A stretch of 64,000 nucleotides of DNA. Source: Trogon surrucura (lineage: Eukaryota > Chordata > Aves > Trogoniformes > Trogonidae). Under the pieces are notes generated by a model. That model worked only from the letters and a program-made list of their open reading frames with translations, had not been told where the DNA came from and made no database searches. Of this stretch, positions 47,876 to 58,910 are shown one piece after another. The stretch lies in contig CM036617.1 of assembly GCA_020746105.1 (NCBI GenBank), forward strand, positions 141,201,845 to 141,265,844, read 5' to 3'. Every line of letters begins with the position of its first letter. Position 1 is the first letter of the stretch. A program made the position numbers and the translations under genes.

Positions 47876-50729
47876 GTGAGTTTACCTCAGCACCCTGAAA
47901 GTAGAGAGGTATTTTACTCTTCTTGTCTCAAGAAGTTATCTGATCCAGAATCCTCCTTCTAATTTTGAGCTTAGTTTTATTCTTATTTTACATCACTTTG
48001 CACTGGGCTGACACTGTTTCTCATTTTAATGATCTTCCTTCTTCCCTATTATTGATCTCAAGCAATTGTAGTCTTGTAAACTCCCCATTGAGTCCTATTT
48101 AATCCTAGGCTAAACAAGTCAAGCTGTTTTCCAGTTCACTTTCTATTTCTCTGCTGACACGTTTTTCTGGTTTTCATCTTCATATGACCAGAGCAGTGCA
48201 CACATTCTGCATGAAGTCTCAAGAGTGCTCTTGTAATAAATTTCATAATCCTTTTTCAGGGAAACATTAATGAATCCCAATATATTTTTCCATCAAGGCA
48301 TCATATCAGAAATTCATAGTCAACTTGTGGTCAATTAAAATAACCAGATGACTGTTTTCCTCATTTCTACTTTAAAAGGCTCTACTTTGAATCCAAAATA
48401 CTTGACCCTACGCTCTCTATATATGATATAGCACTCTCTATTTCACCCACTTTCTCTGATGTCACTGAACACAGCTCTGAGAATACTTTAATTTCCCCCC
48501 TCCCAAATGTGCAGCGATATGTCAAACTGTTGTTAATGTTAAACTTAAATCTTTCTGCAAATACCTTCCTATCACACTTGCATGATTTGCCAAAGCCTAC
48601 CCTGAAGATTCAGTGGTTTCTTGGCAGATACATCTGTTGTTCATGGGATGGAATAACTGAGTACTGGTGAAATATCTGCAGTACTGGCATTTTCCTTCTG
48701 TTTTTTATCTGCTGTATAGCAGGCCAGAATGATCTAATTCTTAATACAACCTAATTATATAATAATAACAATAATACATTTCTGCATATATTCAGCTCCA
48801 TGTTTCTGTCTATTCTTGCTTCTGTCAGTGGCAGTTCCATCCCATTGTCTCAGTGAAACTTTTGCAGATCTCTTCCAGTCAATCTCAACTGGTTCACTTC
48901 TGATGTTGCCCCTTCTCACTTCTTTCAAGCCCAACACGTATGAGTAGCAAACAGTGATATCTAACCTCCCTTTCTTTTCATTTCTGTTTTCTGTGAACTT
49001 AAGGGGTCTAGATCTGCTCTCAATGACATGCAGGGAAGTTTCACTGTTGATTTCAAAGAGAGATGAACCAGGACTTAGGTTAGCAGTGACCCATGGCTGA
49101 TAGCCACACAGTAATGACTTCAGCCCCAGGTGTGATTATTCCTTTAAGAGCTGCATAAGGACAGGAGGGTTAAGGTTGAGGCAGTGCATTTTATCATTTT
49201 TCCTGTAGGCTTTTCACTCATATAATAGGTTTCTTCTCTTGTCACAACTTTATTAAAAAGGAGATCACCATAGATACTGCATCTAAAGGGATTATCACAT
49301 AGTAAATGTAATTACATATTTCTCAGCATGTTGCCAGTGTTTGGCAGTGAAGCATAATAGATTTGATCCTTGTTTTGAGTATCTTCCAATGTGACTGCTA
49401 CAAGTCTCATAAGTATCAAATTACCTGAAATAAAAAATTGAAAAGAAGTCAACATATAGAGACAGAGCTAAATTCTTACCAGCTTGTTTTAAACATTTAA
49501 CTTAAGGTCTTCTATTTGCTTTGCAAAGGATGTGGGAGCAGTGTAAACACACTTTGGAGGAATTATTTGTCTATATCCAAGTAGGATAACTTTTGGTTGT
49601 ATGCATTTTGTGCCAGATTAACTGTTTTGGTAGTATAGCAATAAAGATGACCAAAAATACTATGCATCTCCACTTAAGCTGTTCTCTCCAATTCTTGCCA
49701 CTAATTAGTTCTTGAGACTAACTTGCTACTTTTGGTATTTTGAAGCAACATAGTCCAAAATTTTCACTACTCTTTGTTATCATAAAAATAGCTGAAGTCA
49801 TAGTCACAGGATTCTTCCTCTAAACTTTGAGACCCAATTTAACCGCAATTTAAAGCATGCTGCAAGAAATCAAAGCCAAGTGACTGCATTGAGGTTGTTA
49901 GCATTTGTAGGAACAGTGGTGGCAGGACGCAGGTGCTGTCTTGACAGAACAAAAAGAGAGTTTCTGCCTCTCAAAAGTTAGAGTTGTAGCACTTCTGGTT
50001 ATGTTTCATATCAGTATCAGCAATGCCAATTATAGCACTGTCTCTGAAGAAAATTAATTACATCATTGCTTACGTGTTTTGGGGAAAGTTTTGAAAAATC
50101 TGAGACAAAGCCTCAAAAAAACCCAGAAAAAAAAAGATTCTACAATGGGGTTTTGTTTTCTGGAAAAATCTCTGTAACTCAAGCTGCTATAAGGATTGCT
50201 TAATGTATAGGATTTGCAAGACTCTGATGTTTCTACGAGGATGCAGGTGAGCTGCTGTTGAGAAACGAACTAGCATGCTACTCATGACAGGGCAGGCAGC
50301 CAGAGTGATGTGGACTGACAGGAGCAGTAAGCAAAAGTAGTGTTTTGAGAAGTTAGCCAGGATGCTATAAGAAATTTGGAAAAGCTACTGGAGGGGAAGG
50401 ATGTTTACTCATGTGCCTACTGGAGCATATGACAAAGAAGCAGCAGACTGAAGAGCGTGACAAGGTACAAAAGGAAAACATGAAGTGTAGGAAACTGAAG
50501 AGAGAGGAAAATGTGAAGGGGAACTGTTAAGGCATGGGTGATTGAGGAGAGAATGAGAGTAGTGAACACCTGCCTTTCTAGACTAGCCAGGGAAGAGGAT
50601 CACAAACATGGCAATTCCTAACTCTCTACCCTGCAAGGGTGGAGTGCAGAGTTCATATATACCCAAGTTATGGCAGCCAGCCATGTGAAGCAGTACGTAT
50701 CACGTAAATGATTGTCTTAGAGTTTCTCT

Positions 50730-51115
50730 TGTAAAGCCTTCCCTTGCAGCGCTCTCAGTTGCATAGTGAGTTAAGTGTGGTACGTGTGCTGTGCAGGGTG
50801 GGAGAATGTAAGTTTATCAAAGCGAGAATGGCTGCAATTAGTTCATTTGGAGAAAAAGGCCCCTTTGGGAGGCAACTTCCTCCCCGCCTCGCTAAGAAAT
50901 AGTGTGAGACTTGCTCGTTACTGCATAAACTGGGAGTGACACAGTGAGTCATGCTGTATGTGACACCCAAAGCCAAGCTGCATGTGGCATAAAAGACAGC
51001 AGAACAGGCTCTGTAGTGTTTTAGGCTTCACGAGCTGGGACACCCTGACAGCTTTCCCTAAGGCTAATTCGGCGGTTTCCTTCCGAACTGTCAAGTCTAC
51101 ATTTGTATCTACGAC
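50730..51115 (+). mobile_element. Candidate solo LTR (old endogenous retrovirus remnant)
   Basis: A 386-base block begins TGTAAAGCC and is bounded by TCTCT on both sides (50725-50729 and 51116-51120), which would be a 5-base target duplication. It has the layout of an LTR: a GC-richer U3-like part, a TATA-like CATAAAAG at 50988-50995, and about 120 bases downstream with CTGACAGCTTTCC and CGGCGGTTTCCTTCC. The right edge reads ACGAC rather than the expected CA, so it is mutated or the boundary is wrong. No internal viral gene is present in the flanks. The duplicated pentamer is low-complexity, so the boundary is tentative. Confidence 0.4.
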
Positions 51116-52137
51116 TCTCTACTTCCAAAGCTCATGATGGGGTATTTTAGGTGTCTGTAGGAGGCTGCATGAAATATAAATTCTTTTGCTTCAGTGGTTC
51201 CTTGTGGCTATTTTATTTCCCTACCTTTCTTCTTTCATCTTTAGTGAGCTCTAGTAACCACTCTTAAGATCTGATAATTCAGCTGTAGTAATGTAGCCTC
51301 TAAGCAGAATCATGAAACTTATGATTTAGATTTGTCAGCATGTGTTTGACTAAGGTGGATATACTAAACGTGTTCATCTTTTCTTAGTTCACTGTCCATA
51401 AGCACTCAGTCAAGACTAGAGTATCTTAAAACAAGGTTACCCGCTTCCATTCTGTTCCATTTCACAGTCATTTCTTTGCATGGTATCACGGTGTAAACCA
51501 ACCTGAGAGAGATTTATCTCTTCATTTGCTTTTTTCCACCATTCCTAAGTGCAAAGGAGCCACGAGAGCATTCATCATGGCTGTAGATGAAAAGACAGGA
51601 TACTGGCCTTCTCCTAGACTTTTCCTATTTACGCTCCACAAAGGAAACATTCTTCCATCGCTTTTTCATTCCTTCAGAAACAGCAAGCAAACAAGAGTAG
51701 GGGTCACTGGATTTTGTTGACTGGTGGCTTTAGGTTTGGGTTTTTTTGGTGTTTCTTTTTTCTTGGTGGGAGCATTTGTCATCTTCCTATATTTCAAAGC
51801 ACTAGCTCTCCAGGTTAGTGTATTGGGAATCAAATTCAAACCTTACCTCTTTAATGCATTGTCCACTTGCAGAGGTATTTGTGTTCTGTGTTCTGTGTAA
51901 TGGGTCTCAGCTGAGTAGAGCTGCCATTGTAAGATTAGAGAATAGCATGTTTTGTCCAAGGTTTCCCTGGAAATGTCTACAGTTGAAGGCCTGCTTTATA
52001 TTTGTACACTACAAGGGAACACTGAAAAAAGTCGTGTCTTGCTCTTATTTGTTACCATTTGTTTATATTTCCTGTCAATCACCTCGCATAGTAACTTTAA
52101 AAAAAATTTAAGCATTTGAGAGTACAGATGATAGGCA

Positions 52138-52202
52138 TGAAACCCTGACTTCATTGACATCAATGCAAAAATTCCTTTTGACTTTGGTGGTTAGGATCTT
52201 CC
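52138..52202. repeat. Degenerate hairpin repeat relic
   Basis: ATGAAACCCTGACTTCATTG, then ACATCAATGCAAAAATTCC and TTTTGACTTTGGTGGTTAGG and ATCTTCC. Arms are complementary at about 60%. It closely follows the pattern AAATCCTGGCCTCATTGAAG, TCAATGG, spacer, CCATTGACTTCAATGGGGTC, AGGATTTC that I recall for an amniote palindromic repeat. Confidence 0.5.
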
Positions 52203-53588
52203 ATAAAAAAATGTGGTAACAATTAGAAACAACTGTGTCCTCTTTACCACCTTACAGTTCTTATTAGCGTTACATCTCAAACCAATGTCTAATGCAATTT
52301 AATCTGATGCTAACCTGAATTAAGCTATTTTATTGAATTATATTTTACTGGACTTTAAAAAACCTTCTAGATCCAGTTCTTGTTTTAGATTTAGATACTG
52401 AATGAAATATTTACATTTTTTCCCTGTAGCCTGGAAAGAAGAAAGCTTCCAGTTATCTTGATATGCTTGCATATCAAATAGCTCACTTATCACATAAAGA
52501 AGTTTCTCCAAAAGGAAATTGCATGAGCTCTGGAGCTACTTTTCCACCCTGTGTTAAAATAAGTCTTCCAACTATTCAGTAACTTCAAGGTGTCATTCCT
52601 ATAGGAATGTAAAATGCACATAAGAAGATGCATCAGAATAAATCTGATTAATCCAGTGACAATGTATTCATTGAAATATTTTCCATTTTGCTTTATATGG
52701 CAAGACGAAAGAAAGTTATACTACTAGGTGCTCCCTGAACAGAATTGTTCACAAGCATAGCTTAGATGCCTCAAATCCACACACACATTCAACACACGAC
52801 ATCAGTCAAGTGTCAAAACAGCTTAATTGCTTTTTTCACAGCTTTGATCATACTTGTGGTTTATTGGGCTGTTCACATTTTATGTTATAATCACTTGTTA
52901 TCTTTCCATCCAGTTCTAACAAGTACCATCTTCATCAAGATTTTTGTCATTCAACTTCCTTATTTCATTTTTAATCTGCTAAATGAGCATTTCCTTCTTT
53001 CAGAAAAACAAATAATTCAAAAGGGTCAAGTTGCTTTTGTGTCCTGAAACAAAGCTCTTTTTGTTTTAATACTGCCCTGTCGTTTATTATCCACAGCATG
53101 TTTGATATTTGTGATAACAATTTTTACATGGAATAAATTACATGCACATCCTGATGAATAAAGCCCCTGTTACTGTGTAGTTAATAATGCTGGTTGAAAA
53201 CTTTTTTAGTGTCTTACAAATATTTTCAGTAATAGCACATCATGCTTTATTTATATTTCCTAGGGAGCTGGAGAGAAAGCTGTTCTTTAAAGTCTTGTCA
53301 GTTTATAAAGGGGCATGACTGGTGTTATTCAAAGAGATTTTTGGACGTAAATCCTCCTGCTCTCAATTAAAAGGTATGACACAATTCTTTGTTCAGCTTG
53401 CCTCCTATTTACGGTATTTACACGAAACACAGCACATTGTTTAAAGCAAACACTATAATTATGTATGCTTCATCAAGTCAGAGCACAATAATGTATGTGC
53501 AGCGTTCGAGACACAGTTTGTTCTTTAGATGCATTTATAACCAATCTGGCAAGGTTTTTCCCCAGTGTGTATATTAATGGCCAATGAT

Positions 53589-53660
53589 GGCCCTGATCCA
53601 GGAAAGCTTTTAAGCATGTACCTAACTTGAAGCAGGTGATTGGATCCCTGAAGCCTGCTG
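53589..53660 (+). repeat. Hairpin repeat relic, long arm
   Basis: GGCCCTGATCCAGGAAAGCT, TTTAAGCATGTACCTAACTT and GAAGCAGGTGATTGGATCCC match the left half of a known-looking amniote repeat (GGCCCTGATCCAGCAAAGC, TTAAGCATGTGCTTAACTT). It is the clearest member of the family in this window. The right arm is mostly lost. Confidence 0.5.
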
Positions 53661-54707
53661 TTCTTTGGTTTGTGCTTTAAACAAACAAACGCTTCGCTCT
53701 TTGCTGCCCCAAACCTTCTGTTTCCTGACCTGATCTTCCTTGTTTGTAAGGATGAGGTCCTGCGGAGTACTTCTTCACATTGGGTCCTCAGTCCCTCGTA
53801 TCAGGGAGGTGTTGTCAAAATGCTCCAGAAATCTCCTGGATTGCTTGTGTCCTGTTGTGTTGCCTTTTGAGCAGATACTGAGTGGGTTCAAGTCTCTCCT
53901 AAGGACCAGGGCATGTGAATGTGAGGTTCCTTCTTCCTGTAGTCTGAAAACAGCTGCTTCTTGACCAGGCGAAGCATAGCGAACACCCGCCACCCACCGC
54001 TTCTATATTCATCTGCCTTCTGACGTTCACCCCTAGTCTCTCGGCTGGCTCTCTGTCTGTCCCAGGCAGAGCTCCACGCTTTCCTGCTGCTTTCTCACAT
54101 ACTGAACAACTCCCCCCCATCTTCCCAGCCTGTCCTTCCTAAGGAGCCATTGTCACGCTCTTGTTTGAGCCACCACATCTTTTTGATCCCAGTGAGCCCT
54201 GCAATGGCACATAGACCCTCAGCTCCTCCTGTTCCTTCCCAATGCCGCGTGTATTAGTGTGTTTGCAGTAGCCATAGGCTACCAATAGAGTTCATTCTTA
54301 GCATGGTTGCAGATATATATAGACCCGCACATGCAAATCTGTGTATATATGTATTTTTATATGGATTTATACATATTAAAAGATCCATGAGTTGATTTAT
54401 CAGGTGAAGAGATTTTTTTCTGTTAGGTTCCTGTATGAGCTGTTTTACTGCTAGTTGAAAATGACACTTGATAGGGTCTAAAGCCTAAACTAAGAATTTA
54501 AGCTAGATTACAGTGTCATTCAAGAATAACCAGTTAATGGCAGGGTTCCAATGTAGGAAGCGGAACAGCAAAATTAATTCAATCATGTGATACCTCAGTT
54601 AAGGAAAGACAAAAAGTGCTTACATTTGCAATGCTTTCTTCTGCAAAGAAAGTTGTAAATGAAAAAAAAAAAAAAGGGTCCTCAGCAAGTACTTCTGTCA
54701 TTTCTTT

Positions 54708-55205
54708 TCATAGAATCATAGAATCATAGAATGTTAAGGATTGGAAGGGACCTCGAAAGATCATCAAGTCCAATCCCCCTGCCAGAGCAGGAATGCCTAG
54801 ATTATGCTACACAGGAACGTGTCCAGGCAGGTCTTGAATGTCTCCAGAGAAGGAGACTCCACAACCTCCCTGGGCAGCCTGTTCCAGGGCTCTGTCACCC
54901 GCACTGAGAAGAAGTTTCTTCTCGAGTTTAAGCGGAACCTCTTATGTTCCAGTTTCAGCCCATTACCCCTTGTCCTATCAGTGGTTGTCACCAAGAAGAG
55001 CCTGGCTCCATCCTCGTGACACTCACCCTTGATATACTTGTAAACATTAATGAGGTCACCCCTCAGCCTCCTCTTCTCCAAACTAAAGAGCCCCAGCTCC
55101 CTCAGTCTTTTCTCATCAGGGAGATGCTCCACTCCCTTAATCATCCTAGTTGCCCTGTGCTGGACTCTCTCCAGCAGTTCCCTGTCTTTCTTGAACTGAG
55201 GGGCT
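54708..55205 (-). mobile_element. CR1 LINE fragment, best preserved
   Basis: About 500 bases of reversed CR1. The tail at 54708-54732 has three CATAGAAT octamers, followed by TTAAGGATTGGAAGGGACC. The body holds the 3' UTR and the last part of pol with no frame break. Similarity stops sharply after CTTGAACTGAGGGGC near 55205. The long tandem tail and the unbroken frame suggest one of the youngest copies in the window. Presence or absence at this site could be a phylogenetic marker. Confidence 0.95.
54797..55205 (-). pseudogene. CR1 pol C-terminal fragment, open frame
   Basis: Uninterrupted C-terminal 136 or so codons of pol: [20 protein letters not shown], then [20 protein letters not shown], then [15 protein letters not shown] and [20 protein letters not shown], ending LDTFLCSII and stop. 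It lacks the reverse-transcriptase and endonuclease domains, so it has no enzymatic function. The open frame runs 14 codons further upstream (to an ATG at 55249) into unrelated flanking sequence; this fusion is accidental. Confidence 0.9.
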
Positions 55206-55280
55206 TTCATGTGAATATACTCTGATTTCTGTCTTTTACACGTATCCAATTTTTTCAGGACTGAGGCTATGTCCTCAGCC

Positions 55281-55345
55281 TGTTAGACCTGATGATCCTT
55301 ATGGGTCGCTTCTGATTTGAGATATTCTTATGATTTTATGATATA
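55281..55345 (+). mobile_element. CR1 3'-tail fragment, plus strand
   Basis: TGTTAGACCTGATGATCCTT, ATGGGTCGCTTCTGATTTG and AGATATTCTTATGATTTTATG correspond to the CR1 3' end of the type ending GATCCTTATGGGTCCCTTCC, AACTCGGGATATTCTATGATT. About 65 bases, diverged, opposite in orientation to the CR1 that ends 75 bases to the left. Confidence 0.8.
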
Positions 55346-58189
55346 CCACTCAGTGTTTGGTGTGTACTGTATAGAGTCTGTTTATCTGTTCAGTGTTTTA
55401 CGGTTTTAAAAATTCTTGTAGGTTTGATAATTTTCACTCGCCTTACTTACTTTTCCTTCCCAAAGGAGTCAAAAATTGAGATATAAAATCTGTGATCCCT
55501 TACATAATCCAGCAGAAGGAATGCCTGCATCGTGTGATGGTCTTGACCTGCTGCCTATCCATGGCTATGGCTGACAAGTAATTAGGTGCTCACTTGACTC
55601 TTTCCACTAACTTCCTTGAATTTGTTTTCTTTTTTTCTCAAAATTCAGAAGTCACAGCATTTTGAGGGGGAAATTTTATTGTAATCGTCTCTGTGTGAAT
55701 CTCAGTGACAAAAATGCCCAGTGGACGAAGGACAACATGAGCCCGTTTTCTGCTGTATGTTACTTGACTAAGTAGTGAGCCAAATAAGTTGTTCAACGTG
55801 GGAGAAGTTATGGAAGGAGCAGGCAAAAGTAGACAACCAAAGTCAGGAAAGCTCAGATGTAAAGTGTTCTTCTCCCAAATGCATCTTTGCTTCATTGGAC
55901 AACTTTAAACTTCAGCTGGTCAGGTAGTCATTGCAGGAATTCATCTGGTTAGATATGAGGTTTGTAAGCTTGCTGTGATCTCAGGCTCAGTTTGCTGTCA
56001 ATCAACTAAGTTACAAAATAGAGAAATTGTCAATGTTTTTAAGTTTGGGCTCATGATAAATACAGTTTTAAACATGACAATTTAATATGATCAAATCCTA
56101 CAGTTGGGTATTTGTAGCAGAGCTGAATATGATCTTCTGATTTTGATGAAGCTAGGTGCCCATTTTGACATCCAGATGTGGGATATAAATGTGCACATTA
56201 AGGCCTCACACTTGAAAACTGTCCACATGACGGGTGAGGGTAGTCTATTGTTAACTGTGTGTTTTTTCTTTTCTGAGAGTTCCCAGAGAAGGGAAAGTTA
56301 ACTTTATGTAATATTTTTCTTTTACGTTTGCTTGTTTTCATCATGGCAGGATGCCTCAATCCTCCCCCAAATACTAGAAATCTGTAACCTGGATTACTTC
56401 AATTCCTGGCTCTATAGAAAATAGGAAAAGTGTTCTATTTCAGATCCTCTTTATCAGTATTTTGCTTCTGTCGTGAAGTTGTGCATGAGTTTACACAGTA
56501 CTAACCTAGGGTATTTGAAGTCTAAAAGTCTGCATTACTGCAAATACTTCTATCCTGAAAAACATTGTGATAAACTAAATGTCCCCTATGGCAATGGCTG
56601 ATGTTTAATTTTTTTTTTTTTAATTCTCCATGAAAACACCTACAACACTTTATAATTTGAAGAGTTAGAGCAGAGGAAGAGTGAAGAATAACTAGAGAGC
56701 ATTAACTTGAAAATTATATAAGGTATTTGGCATTTTGCAAGCTGGGACCCACAATTTATTTTAGCCTTTCTTGCCACACTATCGGAAATAAACAGCCCAG
56801 CTAAAACAAATGTGGGGATTTTGTCTGTTTTGTACACAAAAACATAAAATCTATTGTGCTGGAAAATAAGTTACTGTGCTCTGATTCAAAAAAGCCCCTC
56901 AAAACTAAAAGTTAAATGTTCATAAGCTGCAACTGTCCTAGAAGTCTGGGTACTCAGACGGATGCAGTCAGGGGGATCCCTATGCAAGGACATGGAGTAA
57001 GATTCTGCTTCATAGGAACCTGCAAACGGAGGACCTGCAATAAGAAATAATGTAGAAAAATGCGTGCTTGATGTTTGTTGCCATGGTAGGGTAGATTTTT
57101 TGTAAGATTGTCTTTATTGCTTTGTTGCTTTGTCCTATAGTCTTGGAAATGGAGGCTTCTGCATCCAGTCTATATGGGAAAGCAATACCAGTGTAGTTAC
57201 CATTGCAGTATTTTTTAATTTCTTCTTTTTTTTTTTTTTTCACAATATGACTGTATTATGTGCTGTAGTTCATCCTGCAAGGCTACACAACCAGTTTACA
57301 GGTGAAGACAAGCCCCCATTTTGGAAAAAAATCCCTTTCTCTTTCTACTTAGGCAGCCACATGGAGGCAGCAGTGAAAATTGCATCCAGGAGACGTAGAT
57401 ACTAGACCATAAAAGCAGGTGTTACCAGCAGTGTGCCTTTAGGTACAGCTTTCCTTAGCGTCCTGGCAGCTCGTCTGAAGCAAAACCAGTGGCAACAAGA
57501 CTGTTCAGTGTCCAAGACAATGATGTCCGTGGAACTAATCTATTCTGACTACTCTATTTTAGTCTATTTAATTATTTTTTTAGCTGTCATACAACAAAAT
57601 CTTCCAGTATTGCAAACGTAAAGGTGGACATACAACTAATTAAACTTCGCATGCTTTCAAATATTTTTCTTTAAAAAAGTAGCAATCTATTTTTTTTTTT
57701 AGAGCCAGCAATTAAAGAAAATCGATACATAGACCATATAAAATATCAGAATGCAGAAACAAGAAGTGGGAACCGAGAGTAAATCTGGGTTCGCAACAGC
57801 CTTTGTTCCAAGTACTGAACAGACAAGCTGTTAAATAAATAAATAAACCAGCTATTTTTCAAGAATATCTGCAATACCTACACACAAAGGGAAAGAGATA
57901 AAAACAACCTTTTGGTTTTAATTTTGCCCTTCTTAACTTTTGCCTGTTGCAGCCATACATTTTATATCAGTACAAGGTCAGATTTTAGAAAATTTAAACA
58001 TAGTTTAAAAATTACTGGAAGCGGTCTATAGTGTTGGTCTAGAAGATTTGTTGGTTGTTTTTTGTTTATCCACCTGTTTTCTGACTCCTTGAATAATTTC
58101 TCTTTCTTTCATTTAAAAAAAAAAAAAAAAAAAGCAAGCCTGCTGTTACTGAAACAAATAGGTACTGTAGAGCACTTGAGTCCCGGTCT
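55346..58189. other. Non-coding stretch
   Basis: AT-rich single-copy sequence with T runs at 56608-56619, 57224-57240 and 57690-57699. Short frames only; no promoter or exon recognised. A GGTTACCAGCAG-type GC-richer patch around 57420-57500 is unremarkable. Confidence 0.5.
58115..58133. repeat. Poly(A) tract
   Basis: Nineteen A followed by GCAAGCC. No retrocopy is recognised upstream. Confidence 0.9.
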
Positions 58190-58801
58190 TTGTTTTGCTG
58201 CCTGCATTAGGTGGGTTTAGGGGCCAGATGCACTGAACTTTGCAACAGACAGTCCTGGGACCATCTGTGCAGAGTTGGGGGGTGTCAAAGAAAGGCTGTT
58301 TGTGTAAAGTCGTGGGAAACGTAGTGGCCTGCCTGCCAGTGTGCTACATGAATTGAACTAATTGAAGATTATACTCTAGAGCTTGCCGTAGCTGAGTGAG
58401 AGGATAATCCTTCATCAGCTGCAGTCGCAGCCAGTAATTGGAGCTTATTACAGGGAGGAGTTCCCCTGCAGTGCTGCAGAAACTGAGAGGCTTTAGTGTT
58501 TAATTACTATCTTTCAATAGAGATGGGAGGAAGAAAAAAAAAAAAGGCCAGGGTAAGAAAGTCCGGGAATAAGGGGAGGGGCAGCAAGTGTAATGCAATT
58601 TCTGATAGTCTAGGCTAGACATTTAACAAGTGAGAGCGCCTTTTGTGTGAGAGAACAACATTCTGGAATGTATAATGAACCTCTGTTGTTTGTAATTAAC
58701 CCCCACGTCACCACAAGGTCTTTGTTTGGGATATTGTCTTAAAAGGATTGTTTTCCACACCTCTGGTGCAGTTGAAAAGACTATAAAGGTCTGATGACTC
58801 A
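58190..58801. promoter_or_regulatory. Motif-dense block, candidate conserved enhancer
   Basis: About 600 bases of complex sequence, free of transposon similarity and more balanced in composition than the flanks. Binding-site-like words are packed here: TCAAAG (TCF/LEF type, 58285), TAATCC (OTX/PITX type, 58405), CAGCTG (E-box, 58416), TTAATTA (homeodomain, 58500), GGAATG inside CATTCTGGAATG (TEAD type, 58659), TAATTA (58693), ACCACAA (RUNX type, 58710), TTTGTTT (forkhead, 58721), CACACCT (T-box half, 58756) and a perfect ATGACTCA (AP-1, 58794-58801). There is no open frame of note. Individual motifs are short and common; it is their density and the lack of decay that suggest a distal regulatory element. 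Confidence 0.35.
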
Positions 58802-58835
58802 CCATATTCACGCCAAGCTCACTTACTTTTTCTTT

Positions 58836-58910
58836 GGGGGGGGGTGGTGTTTTTTTGGCTTTTTTTTGGCTTTTTATTTTTTTTTGTTTGGTTTGGGTTT
58901 TTCTAGTTTA
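58836..58910. repeat. G9 run and T/G-rich low-complexity tract
   Basis: Nine G, then TGGTG and repeated TTTTTTTGGC units passing into TTTGTTTGGTTTGGGTTTTT. Strongly skewed, G and T only. Confidence 0.9.

Larger units (their letters stand above)
37311..50729. other. Long repeat-poor non-coding stretch
   Basis: About 13.4 kb with no CR1 fragment that I can see, unusual given the density elsewhere. It holds two short strong inverted repeats, two micro-exon candidates and one membrane-protein-like frame, all listed separately, plus A or T runs near 43722 and 43914. Frames at 45504-45764 plus and 45537-45800 minus overlap and are not credible. Confidence 0.5.
51116..54707. other. Non-coding stretch
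   Basis: AT-rich DNA with two hairpin relics listed separately. The segment 53740-54240 is richer in GC and has overlapping frames on both strands (up to 74 codons), without recognisable protein features. (TA)-rich sequence with ATATATAT occurs near 54310-54370 and an A15 run at 54661-54675. Confidence 0.5.
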
